A stretch of 64,000 bases of DNA, taken from contig OY829843.1 of assembly GCA_963691885.1 (NCBI GenBank), forward strand, positions 1,426,001 through 1,490,000, in the 5' to 3' direction. This document shows positions 1 to 8,126 of the stretch, in pieces. Source of the DNA: G963691885 sp963691885. Lineage in GTDB: Bacteria > Pseudomonadota > Alphaproteobacteria > UBA8366 > Aestuariispiraceae. The translations under genes and the position numbers were made by a program. The notes below the pieces were generated by a model, which was not told the DNA's origin, searched no databases, and saw only the letters and a program-made list of their open reading frames with translations. Position 1 is the first letter of the stretch, and every line of letters starts with the position of its first letter.

Positions 1-2178
1 GCCGAGCTGATCCGTCAATTGGTTCCGGACGTGATTATTGAAAACCGTCCGCGATTTTCGACCCTTCGTCATGCCGGCTCTGCAAAGGTTACCCGCCTGC
101 CAAAACGATCAGCCATCGTCGCCTTTTCCGTCAGCGAGGTATATGAAATCGCCGAACTGGTACGGTCTCAGCGGGGCGGTACGGCAGTCGTACTGGGCGC
201 GCTTAGTCCCCGCACCAGAAACGCACAGGTCGCCATGTATCAGGCAGGCGAGGTGGACTATCTCGTCGCAACAGACGCTATCGGGATGGGCCTGAACATG
301 GATGTCGACCATGTCGCTTTTGCCCGCCTTTCAAAATTTGACGGTCATCGCCTGCGTCCGCTCGACGCGCCAGAGATAGGACAGATCGCGGGACGCGCCG
401 GGCGCCATGTCAATGACGGCACATTTGGGGTTACCAATAATCAGCGCCTGATCTCTGACGAAATCGTCTCGGCGGTTGAGACCCATCATTATCAACCCAT
501 GACCAAGCTCTACTGGCGCAATCGCAAGCTCGATTTCCGCTCTCCTAAAGCCCTGCTGGGATCTCTGCACCGCAATCCGGAACAGGAACAGTTGATCCGG
601 ATGCGTGACGGTGAGGACCATCGGGCGCTGGCCGCCCTCTCACGCGATGAGCGGGTGTTGGAACGCGCAACCACAAGAGACCGCGTCATGCTGTTATGGG
701 ATATCTGTCAGGTGCCCGACTTCCGCCAGATGTCACCAGACCATCACGCGGAATTGCTGGGTCAGCTTTTTGTCAAACTGATCGATGGAGACGGCCGCCT
801 GCCCGAAGACTGGATGGCAGGACAGCTGAAGCGTCTGGACCGGGTCGATGGTGAAATCGACACGATCACAAACCGGATCGCCCATATTCGCACCCTTTCC
901 TATCTCTCCCACTGCAATCAATGGCTTCCCAACGCGACCGGATGGCAGGAAAAGACGCGCCAGATTGAAGAGCGTTTGTCAGATGCCCTGCATGAACGAC
1001 TGATCCATCGGTTTGTCGACAAGCGCACATCGATCCTGACCAGGCGGGGTGAGGCCGGGGCCAGCTCATTGCTGGCCGGGATACGTAAGAACGGCGAGGT
1101 TGTTGTTGAAGGTCATGTGATCGGGCGCATCAACGGATTTCAGTTTGTACCCAAAGACGCCGCCAATGCGCGGGAATCCCAAGCCCTGATCGCCACGGCC
1201 GAACGCGTGTTGAGGGACCATGCGGAACGCACCGTCTCGGAATTTGAAGGTGCACAGGATGCCACCATCGCCCTTGGGCCGGATCGCACGATCCAATGGG
1301 ACGGGCGGAACGTCGCCCGCCTGACCAGAGGGACCGAACCCCTTAAACCCGTTATACAACCTCTCTTTGGGTTCGTAAGTGACACCGCCCAACGCAAACG
1401 GATCGAAACCCGCTTGAAAGGTTGGATGGAAGATCATGTGAAACGGCGCTTTGGACCCTTACTGGACTTGCAGCGGGCAGAACTGACCGGTGCCGCAAAG
1501 GGGTTGGCCTTTCATCTGTTTGAGGGGTTGGGGACATGTCATCAGGCCGATGCGCGGCAACAAATCACGACGATAGAGGCCGATGACCGCAAGACGCTCG
1601 CCAGGTTCGGGGTCCGTTTTGGCTATGACGTGATCTATATCAACCGGCTTCTAAAACCCGGTCCGGTGCGCAGCCGCGCAACTTTTATGGCGGTCTGGAA
1701 CGGTCACCCGATGCTGGACGTAAAATTCAACCCGATCCTGAATTTGGACGGCTTGCAAGATCTGGCCCCCGCGGGATCGCCCTATTGGACCGCCATTGGA
1801 TATGGCCGAACGGGACCGGTGGCGATCCGCGTTGACCGTCTTGAATCCATCCGGGCGGAAATTCGCAAACGCGGCAAGAAAGGGCCCTTCACGGTAGATG
1901 GCGCCCTTGCAGAAATGCTTGGCACACCGACGCCAGAAGTGCGCTCAAAGATCCTGCACGCTCTTGGTTGCGTTTCTGCAAAACCGGCGGCGGGCAAGGA
2001 CGCGGAGGCGGACCAAACCCTCTTCCGGTTGAAACCACGCCGAAAGAAAGCTGCGCCATCGCACAAGAAAGCAAGCCAACCAAAGAAAGCGCAAAGAAAG
2101 ACCAGTAAACAACCCGTTGCACGCAAGAATTCTGACAGCCCTTTTGCCGCGCTTCAGGCCTTGCTACCGGCACCATAA
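1..2178 (+). CDS. Suv3-like SF2 helicase, C-terminal part (cut by window edge)
   Basis: C-terminal portion of a superfamily 2 helicase of the type annotated as helicase-related or Suv3-like in Alphaproteobacteria, probably acting on RNA. The frame is open from base 1, so the start lies outside the window. Helicase motif V (VATDAIGMGLNMDV) sits near visible residue 90 and motif VI (QIAGRAGRH) near 128; Walker A and the DExH box must lie upstream. A long helical region follows, and the last 50 or so residues are rich in Lys, Pro and Ala (KPRRKKAAPSHKK), a likely nucleic-acid-binding tail. An S4 RNA-binding gene follows about 45 bases after the stop, a pairing common in this class. The exact RNA substrate is unknown. 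Confidence 0.85.
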   Translation, partial: AELIRQLVPDVIIENRPRFSTLRHAGSAKVTRLPKRSAIVAFSVSEVYEIAELVRSQRGGTAVVLGALSPRTRNAQVAMYQAGEVDYLVATDAIGMGLNMDVDHVAFARLSKFDGHRLRPLDAPEIGQIAGRAGRHVNDGTFGVTNNQRLISDEIVSAVETHHYQPMTKLYWRNRKLDFRSPKALLGSLHRNPEQEQLIRMRDGEDHRALAALSRDERVLERATTRDRVMLLWDICQVPDFRQMSPDHHAELLGQLFVKLIDGDGRLPEDWMAGQLKRLDRVDGEIDTITNRIAHIRTLSYLSHCNQWLPNATGWQEKTRQIEERLSDALHERLIHRFVDKRTSILTRRGEAGASSLLAGIRKNGEVVVEGHVIGRINGFQFVPKDAANARESQALIATAERVLRDHAERTVSEFEGAQDATIALGPDRTIQWDGRNVARLTRGTEPLKPVIQPLFGFVSDTAQRKRIETRLKGWMEDHVKRRFGPLLDLQRAELTGAAKGLAFHLFEGLGTCHQADARQQITTIEADDRKTLARFGVRFGYDVIYINRLLKPGPVRSRATFMAVWNGHPMLDVKFNPILNLDGLQDLAPAGSPYWTAIGYGRTGPVAIRVDRLESIRAEIRKRGKKGPFTVDGALAEMLGTPTPEVRSKILHALGCVSAKPAAGKDAEADQTLFRLKPRRKKAAPSHKKASQPKKAQRKTSKQPVARKNSDSPFAALQALLPAP

Positions 2179-2221
2179 CCCTTATCTGACTATCCGGGAC
2201 GAAGAGGAGGCGACCGTACCA

Positions 2222-2614
2222 TTGGAACAGGACACATCACCGGCAAAAATGCGAATTGATAAATGGCTCTGGCATGCGCGTTTCTTTAGAACAAGAAGCC
2301 TCGCTGCAAAAGCGGTTGATGGCGGGCATTGTCGGGTTAACCGTGAGCGGATCAAGAAATCTGGATACGCAGTGCGGGTCGGGGATGTTCTGACCTTTGC
2401 ACAGGGCCAGAATATCCGCGTTATCAAGATTCAGGCGCTGGCAGATCGCCGCGGCTCCGCCCCCCAGGCAGTCCTGCTTTACGAAGATCTTGATCCGCCA
2501 AGCGCAAAACCTGCCAAGGATATGGTCGATCAATCCCCGAAACGAGATGCCGGCGCGGGACGACCCACCAAGCGCGAACGGCGTGAAATGGAAAAGGTCC
2601 GGATGCCCCTATGA
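2222..2614 (+). CDS. S4-domain RNA-binding protein (Hsp15/HslR-like)
   Basis: About 130 residues, carrying an S4 RNA-binding domain near the N-terminus (MRIDKWLWHARFFRTRSLA...GHCRVN...SGYAVRVGDVLTF) and a basic C-terminal tail (GRPTKRERREMEK). This architecture matches the Hsp15/HslR family, which binds stalled 50S subunits carrying nascent chains. The frame is open further back into the helicase gene, but AGGAGG at 2205-2210 sits 11 bases before TTG 2222, which I take as the start; an ATG at 2249 is the alternative and would keep the whole S4 domain. The stop overlaps the next start (ATGA at 2611-2614), so it is translationally coupled to the TerB-like gene. Confidence 0.85.
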   Translation: MEQDTSPAKMRIDKWLWHARFFRTRSLAAKAVDGGHCRVNRERIKKSGYAVRVGDVLTFAQGQNIRVIKIQALADRRGSAPQAVLLYEDLDPPSAKPAKDMVDQSPKRDAGAGRPTKRERREMEKVRMPL

Positions 2615-3075
2615 TTGCCAAGATTAAGAAGTTTCTGTTCGAAAATGACGGTAAGGCCGAATCGGGCGGCAAGCATGCCCAGGACGAGCTTCACATCGCC
2701 GCCGCCGCCCTGCTGCTTGAAGCAGGCATGCTCGACGGATCCCTTGACGCCCCTGAAAAGGAGGCCGTCAAAAAACTGATTCAAGAGCGTTTTGAACTGG
2801 ATGAAGAATCCACACAGCTGATCATGACGGAATCCGAAGCGCGCGCCGAAGGGGCTGTCGACATTTTTGGTTTCCTGAAGGTGATCATCGCCAATTTCGA
2901 CCATGATGAACAATTGGAAATGATCGAGATGCTCTGGGATGTCGTCTGTGCCGATGGCCGGATTGACGACCTTGAATCAAATCTCGTCCGCCGGGTCACG
3001 GGCATGATGGGAATCACGGATCAGGAATCCGGAGCCGCCAGAAAACGCGCGCTTGCCCGAGCCGGGATGTCCTGA
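2611..3075 (+). CDS. TerB-like protein
   Basis: 154 residues, all-helical and acidic, matching the TerB-like family (Pfam TerB): an N-terminal helical pair around AAAALLLEAGMLDGSLDAPE and a second, similar half around MIEMLWDVVCADGRIDDLE, each with the acidic Asp-rich turn typical of the fold. TerB proteins are cytoplasmic, have been proposed to bind metal, and are linked loosely to tellurite or stress responses; in alphaproteobacteria, stand-alone copies like this one have no assigned role. It starts with ATG inside the stop of the S4 gene (ATGA overlap), and thus belongs to the helicase-S4 operon. No other ter genes are nearby, so a tellurite-resistance function should not be assumed. Confidence 0.8.
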   Translation: MIAKIKKFLFENDGKAESGGKHAQDELHIAAAALLLEAGMLDGSLDAPEKEAVKKLIQERFELDEESTQLIMTESEARAEGAVDIFGFLKVIIANFDHDEQLEMIEMLWDVVCADGRIDDLESNLVRRVTGMMGITDQESGAARKRALARAGMS

Positions 3076-3086
3076 TCCCGAGCCTG

Positions 3087-4334
3087 TTAACGCGTGGTCC
3101 GCAATGGCAGGATCAGGATCAGACCGATCACCAGAAACACAAGAATGGTCGCCATGCCAGCCCGTTGACTGTCAAAGGCCAGTGTGACCCAGCCCAGGAT
3201 CAACGGTCCCAGAAAGGACGTTGCTTTACCGGATAAGGCATAGAGCCCGAAATATTCGGTCCGCATGTCCTCTGGCGATAGACGCGCCATCAGGGTCCGG
3301 CTTGCGGCCTGAACCGGCCCCAGAAACAGGCTGAGCACCATGCCAAGGGCCCAAAACCAACTGAGGCTGGTGATGAACAACATACCTGTCACACAAACCA
3401 GGATTGCGGTCAGTGAAATCACGATTACCGGCTTCGACCCGAATTTATCATCCATAAAGGCAAAGAAGGCAGCGCCAAGACCCGATCCGATGTTGAGCGC
3501 AATTGCGAACTGGATCACCTCGGCAAAACTCATCCCGAAAGTGCCCGCCGCATATATCCCGCCAAAGGCAAACAGGGTTGCAAGGCCGTCATTATAGATC
3601 ATGCGCGCAATCAGGAAGCGGGCAATAACCTTATTGCTGGGAAGCTTTTTCAGCGTGCCGATGAGACTGCTGATCCCTTTGCGGACCAGTACCGACAGGG
3701 CCTGACCAGACGGTTTTTTGTCGGGAACAAAGAGAAAGATCGGGATGGCAAAAACCGACAACCAGATGGCAACCACAGGGCCGGATACACGGATATTCTC
3801 GGAATTTTCGGTCGACAATCCGAAGAGGGGCGTGTCGGTCTGCACGAAACCCAGCAAGCAGAGGACCAATGCCGCCAACCCCCCAAAATAGCCGCATGAC
3901 CAGCCCCAGCCAGAAACGCGGCCGATATGGCTCAGCGGTACAATATCGGCCAGCATAGCATTGTAGAACATCATACCGAATTCAAAGCCAGCCAGTGCCA
4001 GAACAATCAGGATGATGACCATCGGTATGACAGAAGGATCCGGGATCGCAAACCACAGTAACCCCGTCGGAATGACGCAGAGCAATGTCATCAAGAACAG
4101 CCAGGGTTTTCGGGCCCCACCATGGTCGGCAATTGCCCCCAGGACAGGGGCCATCACGGCAACCATCACCCCGGAAATCGCCAGTGCATTGCCCCAGATC
4201 GCGGTACCTGTCACCTCATCGGGGGCGATACCACGGGTAAAATAGGTTGCGAAGATGAAGGTCGTAATGACAGAGGGAAATGCGGAATTTGCCCAGTCAT
4301 AAAGGCACCACGAAATGATCGGTTTTTTCTGCAC
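3087..4334 (-). CDS. UMF1-family MFS transporter (Atg22-like)
   Basis: About 415 residues with some 12 hydrophobic segments. The N-terminus (QKKPIISWCLYDWANSAFPSVI) carries the W-x-LYDWANSAF signature of the UMF1/Atg22-like branch of the major facilitator superfamily; the substrate is unknown, although yeast Atg22 exports amino acids from the vacuole. The frame is open 320 bases further upstream, but that extension runs antisense across ybjQ and contains no credible start. GTG at 4334 has AGAGGGG five bases ahead and begins right before the conserved N-terminus, so I chose it. The leader contains a terminator-like hairpin (4358-4381). The gene is divergent from ybjQ and convergent with the TerB-like gene. 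Confidence 0.85.
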   Translation of the reverse strand: MQKKPIISWCLYDWANSAFPSVITTFIFATYFTRGIAPDEVTGTAIWGNALAISGVMVAVMAPVLGAIADHGGARKPWLFLMTLLCVIPTGLLWFAIPDPSVIPMVIILIVLALAGFEFGMMFYNAMLADIVPLSHIGRVSGWGWSCGYFGGLAALVLCLLGFVQTDTPLFGLSTENSENIRVSGPVVAIWLSVFAIPIFLFVPDKKPSGQALSVLVRKGISSLIGTLKKLPSNKVIARFLIARMIYNDGLATLFAFGGIYAAGTFGMSFAEVIQFAIALNIGSGLGAAFFAFMDDKFGSKPVIVISLTAILVCVTGMLFITSLSWFWALGMVLSLFLGPVQAASRTLMARLSPEDMRTEYFGLYALSGKATSFLGPLILGWVTLAFDSQRAGMATILVFLVIGLILILPLRTTR

Positions 4335-4357
4335 ATCCACCCCTCTGGCAAAAATAA

Positions 4358-4381
4358 AACCTGTTTGCGATAAAACAGGTT
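4358..4381 (-). promoter_or_regulatory. Terminator-like hairpin in the UMF1 transporter leader
   Basis: Perfect 9 bp inverted repeat AACCTGTTT / AAACAGGTT with a 6-base loop. Read on the minus strand it is followed at once by TTATTTTT, and then by the AGAGGGG ribosome binding site of the transporter, whose GTG start is at 4334. No minus-strand gene lies upstream that would need a terminator here. It may be a leader attenuator, or, as DNA, a 9-6-9 operator between the divergent transporter and ybjQ. Confidence 0.6.
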
Positions 4382-4451
4382 CCGCATCAGCTCCACGAAC
4401 ACTAAACTGTTTTTCGAAAGACAACCACCGCTTCGGGAGAGGTTTTGAACA

Positions 4452-4772
4452 ATGATTGTGACCACCACGGAAAGTATCGAAGGCCGCAAGGTTAAGGAAT
4501 ATCTCGGCATTTGCAGTGGGGAGGCGATTGTCGGCGCAAACATCTTCAAAGACATGTTCGCCGGTATCCGTGACATTGTCGGGGGCAGATCCGGCACATA
4601 TGAAAAAATCCTGGCCGAGGCCAAAGACATGGCGATTACAACCATGGCCGAACAAGCCAATAACTGGGGGGCGAATGCGATCGTCGCAGTTGACCTGGAC
4701 TATGAAGTGCTCGGCAAGGAAAACGGCATGCTTATGGTCGTTGCAAACGGGACCGCCGTCATACTGGAATAA
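4452..4772 (+). CDS. YbjQ family protein (UPF0145)
   Basis: 106 residues that match the YbjQ/UPF0145 family from end to end: the opening MIVTTTESIEGRKVKEYLGI, the GEAIVGANIFKDMFAGIRDIVGGRSGTYE stretch (given here only by its parts: GANIFKDMFAG and GGRSGTYEK), and the final segment with GANAIVAVDLDYE. Family members form small homo-oligomers (pentamers in known structures) of unknown function and are often placed as putative heavy-metal-binding proteins, without firm evidence. GGAG at 4436-4439 precedes the ATG. It is divergent from the UMF1 transporter and convergent with the DUF1223 gene; a short tandem repeat lies directly after its stop. Confidence 0.9.
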   Translation: MIVTTTESIEGRKVKEYLGICSGEAIVGANIFKDMFAGIRDIVGGRSGTYEKILAEAKDMAITTMAEQANNWGANAIVAVDLDYEVLGKENGMLMVVANGTAVILE

Positions 4773-4776
4773 ACAG

Positions 4777-4815
4777 GCGCCGCGGAGTTACTGCGCCGCG
4801 GAGTTACTGCGCCGC
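4777..4815. repeat. Tandem 16-bp repeat at the DUF1223 gene end
   Basis: GCGCCGCGGAGTTACT occurs twice head to tail (4777-4792 and 4793-4808), followed by a partial third unit (GCGCCGC, 4809-4815). The stop codon of the DUF1223 gene (TTA on the plus strand, 4804-4806) lies inside the second unit, so the last residues and stop of that gene have been copied just beyond its end. It looks like replication slippage. Confidence 0.85.
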
Positions 4816-5583
4816 TGAGGCGGTTTCCGCTTCCCAACCAACATACCCTGCCTGAACAATCGGACCGCCATTGGATGTCTGGACCAGAACCGCGTGGCCA
4901 CCCGATGATGAGAAGCGGGTAACAGGAACGGTCTTGTCATAAGACCCGGACAAACGGCCAAGCGAGCGCATTTCCCGCACGACATGATGGTTCATCAGGG
5001 TCTTGCCACGGTTTTCACCCCGTTTAACTGCGGTTTCATGGGCATAGTCATAGGTCACCAGAATAACGTCATAGGCATCGCCACCCGTGACGCCCGAAAT
5101 CTCGACGCGCAATGATTCCGGACCGTCCAGCATCAAGGACAGTGACAGATCGGGGCCGTCCGCCTGACGGGCAGCCGCCTTTTGAATGGCCCGTTCAGCC
5201 TTGGAACGATCTGAGCCGACCACATGCTCAGCTCCGTCAATCACCATCTGCGGGGTATAGACGTAGCGAGCATGAAGGCTGCGCTGATAGTCTTTCTGAC
5301 GGGCCGTATAGGCCTGAGAGGCAAAGGGATCTTCCCAACCGATGTAATCCCAATAGTCGACATGGAACTCAAGTGCCAGGATATCGTCCCTCTGCACCAA
5401 TTCGCCCAGAAACTTTTCCGCAGGCGGGCAGGAATAGCAGCCCTGACTCGTAAACAGCTCGACGACAACCGGCCTGTCACTTTTCTGTGCCCAGCCTGAG
5501 CTAACGGCAAACGAGAGGGCCGCCGCCGCAAACAGGAGAGTCAATAAGGATTGCCTGAACATATTATAATATTTTGACATCAC
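4804..5583 (-). CDS. Secreted DUF1223 thioredoxin-like protein
   Basis: 259 residues with an N-terminal Sec signal peptide (basic start, hydrophobic LLTLLFAAAALSFAV, cleavage likely after GWA) and then the DUF1223 hallmark VELFTSQGCYSCPPAE, a CxxC thioredoxin-like motif, in the mature protein. DUF1223 proteins have a thioredoxin-like fold; the role is unknown and a periplasmic redox function is an inference from the CxxC pair. HVDYWDYIGWEDPFAS is the second conserved block of the family. A downstream ATG at codon 2 is equally possible as start (MMSKYY). The gene's last codons carry the 16-bp tandem repeat described separately. Confidence 0.88.
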   Translation of the reverse strand: MMSKYYNMFRQSLLTLLFAAAALSFAVSSGWAQKSDRPVVVELFTSQGCYSCPPAEKFLGELVQRDDILALEFHVDYWDYIGWEDPFASQAYTARQKDYQRSLHARYVYTPQMVIDGAEHVVGSDRSKAERAIQKAAARQADGPDLSLSLMLDGPESLRVEISGVTGGDAYDVILVTYDYAHETAVKRGENRGKTLMNHHVVREMRSLGRLSGSYDKTVPVTRFSSSGGHAVLVQTSNGGPIVQAGYVGWEAETASAAQ

Positions 5584-5719
5584 AAAACGAGGCCTATCAC
5601 CAAAGTGTTCGAATGTATGAAATCAAGATATGGCATCTAACCCCTCTCTTCGAATCACGAAGCAGTGACATTCCCCTGGTAGTGGCCAACACAGCGTTTC
5701 CAAAGATAAGCATCAGCTT

Positions 5720-6865
5720 TCAAGGACGAATGAAATGCTCCCACGCAGTCCAGCTTTCCGCCGGGTAGTATTGATGAGGTCCGTCAACTGCTATCGCATG
5801 TAGTTTATCGCCCGCATCAACCGCAACATAGAACGGTCGCGCCCGTTCGACGGTGTCAGCGACACCGCTATACGGAAATATGTGATCCTTTATCCCTGAA
5901 AGACCAATGAAGGGGCGAGGTGCGACAAGCGCGACAAGATCCTCCGCCTCGAGCCAATTGATCAAATCCGGAACCACAATTTCGCCATTTCCCGGCGCAC
6001 GACCACCGATCGTATCACAAAAACGTCCGATTGAACCGGAACACAGAACACCTGAAAACCGAACGTCCAGTGCGGCCGTGAAAAATGCAGTGCTGCCACC
6101 TGATGAATGCCCAAAAAGATACAGTGCATTCTGGTCAACACCGACCAGATCCTGTCCATTCAACAACCAGTCCAGAATTGAGGACATGTCCCAGCATTTT
6201 TCCCCCTGTAATGTCCGACCCAGTAAGAGAGCGTGAAACGCAGCATCAACCAGTCGATCACTGGAGCGCTTTGACATTGTCCTCTCTTCACGCGCGCCAA
6301 AACCTAACTGCTCCACGGCGACAACGAGGTAACCTCGTTCCGCTGCCTGACGGGCGAGGTCCGACCCGATACTGAGTCTTTGGTAATCTATGGGTACTTT
6401 GGCTTCGCCCCAGCTGACATGCACACCCGATGTCGACCCTGCAAGGTAACAAAACACCGGCCAATCTTTCCGGTCACTAAGCGACCCTTGCCACAAAAGA
6501 TGAAAGATAACGTCGGTTTCCGGCCGAACCCTCAAACAAAATGTTTGCCGCCAAAGATCAGCTCCGATTGATCGTGCGGCTTCTTCTACCGTCAAAGACG
6601 GTTGGGACCGATGGGTAGGGTATCCCATGAGCTGAGATAGTTTCCGCCGCGCTTCATGCTGCCAGAGAAGAAGATCGTTTGGATTAGACTTTGCAAAACC
6701 CAGCGCCGATCGGGCCTGGTCAATTTCTTTCATATGCCCTGGATAGGGGGACAGAATGGCGCCTTCAGGAAGGGGAAGGTAAGGGTCTGTTTCTTTACCC
6801 CGCAGTCTTTCGATACGGCGCGACAGCGCGGCCAAGTATACCCGCAGCGGAAGAGCCTTTGTCAT
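5720..6865 (-). CDS. Alpha/beta hydrolase coupled to kynureninase
   Basis: 381 residues, an alpha/beta hydrolase of the larger esterase or dienelactone-hydrolase-like type. The nucleophile elbow is GHSSGG with the presumed catalytic Ser254; an acid candidate lies in SGIKDHIFP and the His in VDGPHQYYP, near the C-terminus. There is no signal peptide or membrane segment, so it should be cytoplasmic. The ATG overlaps the TGA of kynU (ATGA at 6862-6865), so the two are translated together. Its substrate is unknown. The coupling suggests a step in kynurenine or tryptophan breakdown, but it lacks the HGG motif of eukaryotic-type kynurenine formamidases, so that role is only a hypothesis. Confidence 0.75.
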   Translation of the reverse strand: MTKALPLRVYLAALSRRIERLRGKETDPYLPLPEGAILSPYPGHMKEIDQARSALGFAKSNPNDLLLWQHEARRKLSQLMGYPTHRSQPSLTVEEAARSIGADLWRQTFCLRVRPETDVIFHLLWQGSLSDRKDWPVFCYLAGSTSGVHVSWGEAKVPIDYQRLSIGSDLARQAAERGYLVVAVEQLGFGAREERTMSKRSSDRLVDAAFHALLLGRTLQGEKCWDMSSILDWLLNGQDLVGVDQNALYLFGHSSGGSTAFFTAALDVRFSGVLCSGSIGRFCDTIGGRAPGNGEIVVPDLINWLEAEDLVALVAPRPFIGLSGIKDHIFPYSGVADTVERARPFYVAVDAGDKLHAIAVDGPHQYYPAESWTAWEHFIRP

Positions 6866-8091
6866 GTTACTGCTGAACGGGTCTGATAGCGTGGGTCCTG
6901 CCAGATCTCCTGTTCCAGGATTTCAGCGAGTGTTTCCGCCGCCGTCTCCACATCCTGATAACTGTTATAAAGCGGCGCGAATCCGAACCGGATAATATCC
7001 GGGTCCCTAAAATCACCGATAACACCATGGGCGATCAGAGCCTGCATCACCGCATAACCATTGGCGTGGCGATAAGCAACCTGACTGCCGCGCCTACCGG
7101 CGTCAATCGGTGTAACACAGCTCAATCCATGGTCAGGTGAACGCCGCGCAACCTCATCCATAAAGAAAGCCGTGAGGCCAGCGGACTTTGCCGCCAATTG
7201 AGTGAAGTCAACCGCATCAAACAGCGTCAAAGCTTCGTCCAGGGCGGCCAGGGAGAGAACCGGCGGCGTTCCGACGATATGACGGGCAATGCCGGGTGCC
7301 GGTGCATAGTCAGAGGAAAAATCAAAGGGCGAGGCATGCCCCAGCCACCCGCTCATCAGCGGCTGGATCCTGTCCTGATGTGCTTTGGCACAATACAGAA
7401 AAGCCGGGGCACCCGGACCGCCATTCAGGTACTTATAGCCGCATCCGACGGCAAAGTCGGCATTCGCCCCTCTGAGATCTACTGGAAAGGCGCCGGCGGA
7501 ATGGGCCAGATCCCAAAGTACAAGCGCGCCTGATTTATGAACCGCTTCGGTGATACCCGCCATATCAAGCTTTCGCCCGGTGCGATAATCGACCTGGGTC
7601 AACATCACCAGGCCGATATCATCGCTGAGGTGGTCCGCGACTTCCACACCATCCTCAATAAGGCGCACCTCATAGGGTGGCCCCAGATACTCAACCAACC
7701 CCTGTGCAATATAGAGGTCGGTCGGGAAGTTACGTTTCTCTGAGAGGATAACGGGACGACCAGGATTGAGTTTCAGGGCCACCGACATGAGTTTAAAAAT
7801 ATTCACCGATGTCGAATCACAGGCGATGACATCATCCGGATCGGCACCAATGATCGGGGCGAGCTTCCCACCGACACGTCCCGCCAGCTCCATCCAACCG
7901 TTGCGGTTCCAGCTGGTGATCAGGTCCTGACCCCATTCCCGGGAAACGACATCTGCAATTCTGTCCCGCACGCTGTGAAGCAGCGGTCCCAGAGAGTTGC
8001 CGTCGAGATAGATCAGACCGTCTGGCAGATCAAATTTTTCTCTGAACGGGGCCAGCGGGTCAGCCGCATCCCGATCCGATGCTTCAGACAT
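6862..8091 (-). CDS. kynU: Kynureninase
   Basis: 409 residues, the normal length for kynureninase, the PLP enzyme that cleaves kynurenine to anthranilate and alanine (or 3-hydroxykynurenine to 3-hydroxyanthranilate). Family blocks are clear: IYLDGNSLGPL at the N-terminus, the cofactor-phosphate region CDSTSVNIFK, WDLAHSAGAFPVDL carrying the PLP aspartate, and CGYKYLNGGPGAPAFL with the Schiff-base Lys220. A fold-type I C-terminal domain follows. It lies 35 bases downstream of the NAD-glutamate dehydrogenase gene and overlaps the next hydrolase gene by 4 bases. Genes for tryptophan dioxygenase and formamidase are not in the window. Confidence 0.95.
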   Translation of the reverse strand: MSEASDRDAADPLAPFREKFDLPDGLIYLDGNSLGPLLHSVRDRIADVVSREWGQDLITSWNRNGWMELAGRVGGKLAPIIGADPDDVIACDSTSVNIFKLMSVALKLNPGRPVILSEKRNFPTDLYIAQGLVEYLGPPYEVRLIEDGVEVADHLSDDIGLVMLTQVDYRTGRKLDMAGITEAVHKSGALVLWDLAHSAGAFPVDLRGANADFAVGCGYKYLNGGPGAPAFLYCAKAHQDRIQPLMSGWLGHASPFDFSSDYAPAPGIARHIVGTPPVLSLAALDEALTLFDAVDFTQLAAKSAGLTAFFMDEVARRSPDHGLSCVTPIDAGRRGSQVAYRHANGYAVMQALIAHGVIGDFRDPDIIRFGFAPLYNSYQDVETAAETLAEILEQEIWQDPRYQTRSAVT

Positions 8092-8126
8092 TTTTACACC
8101 ATTCCAAAAATTCAGCCTTGAATGCG

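Noticed and set aside
2611..3075. Tellurite resistance locus
   Set aside because: Only a single TerB-like protein is present; no terZ, terC, terD or terE beside it.
4335..4655. N-terminal extension of the UMF1 transporter frame
   Set aside because: It runs antisense over the well conserved ybjQ gene and precedes the family's true N-terminus.
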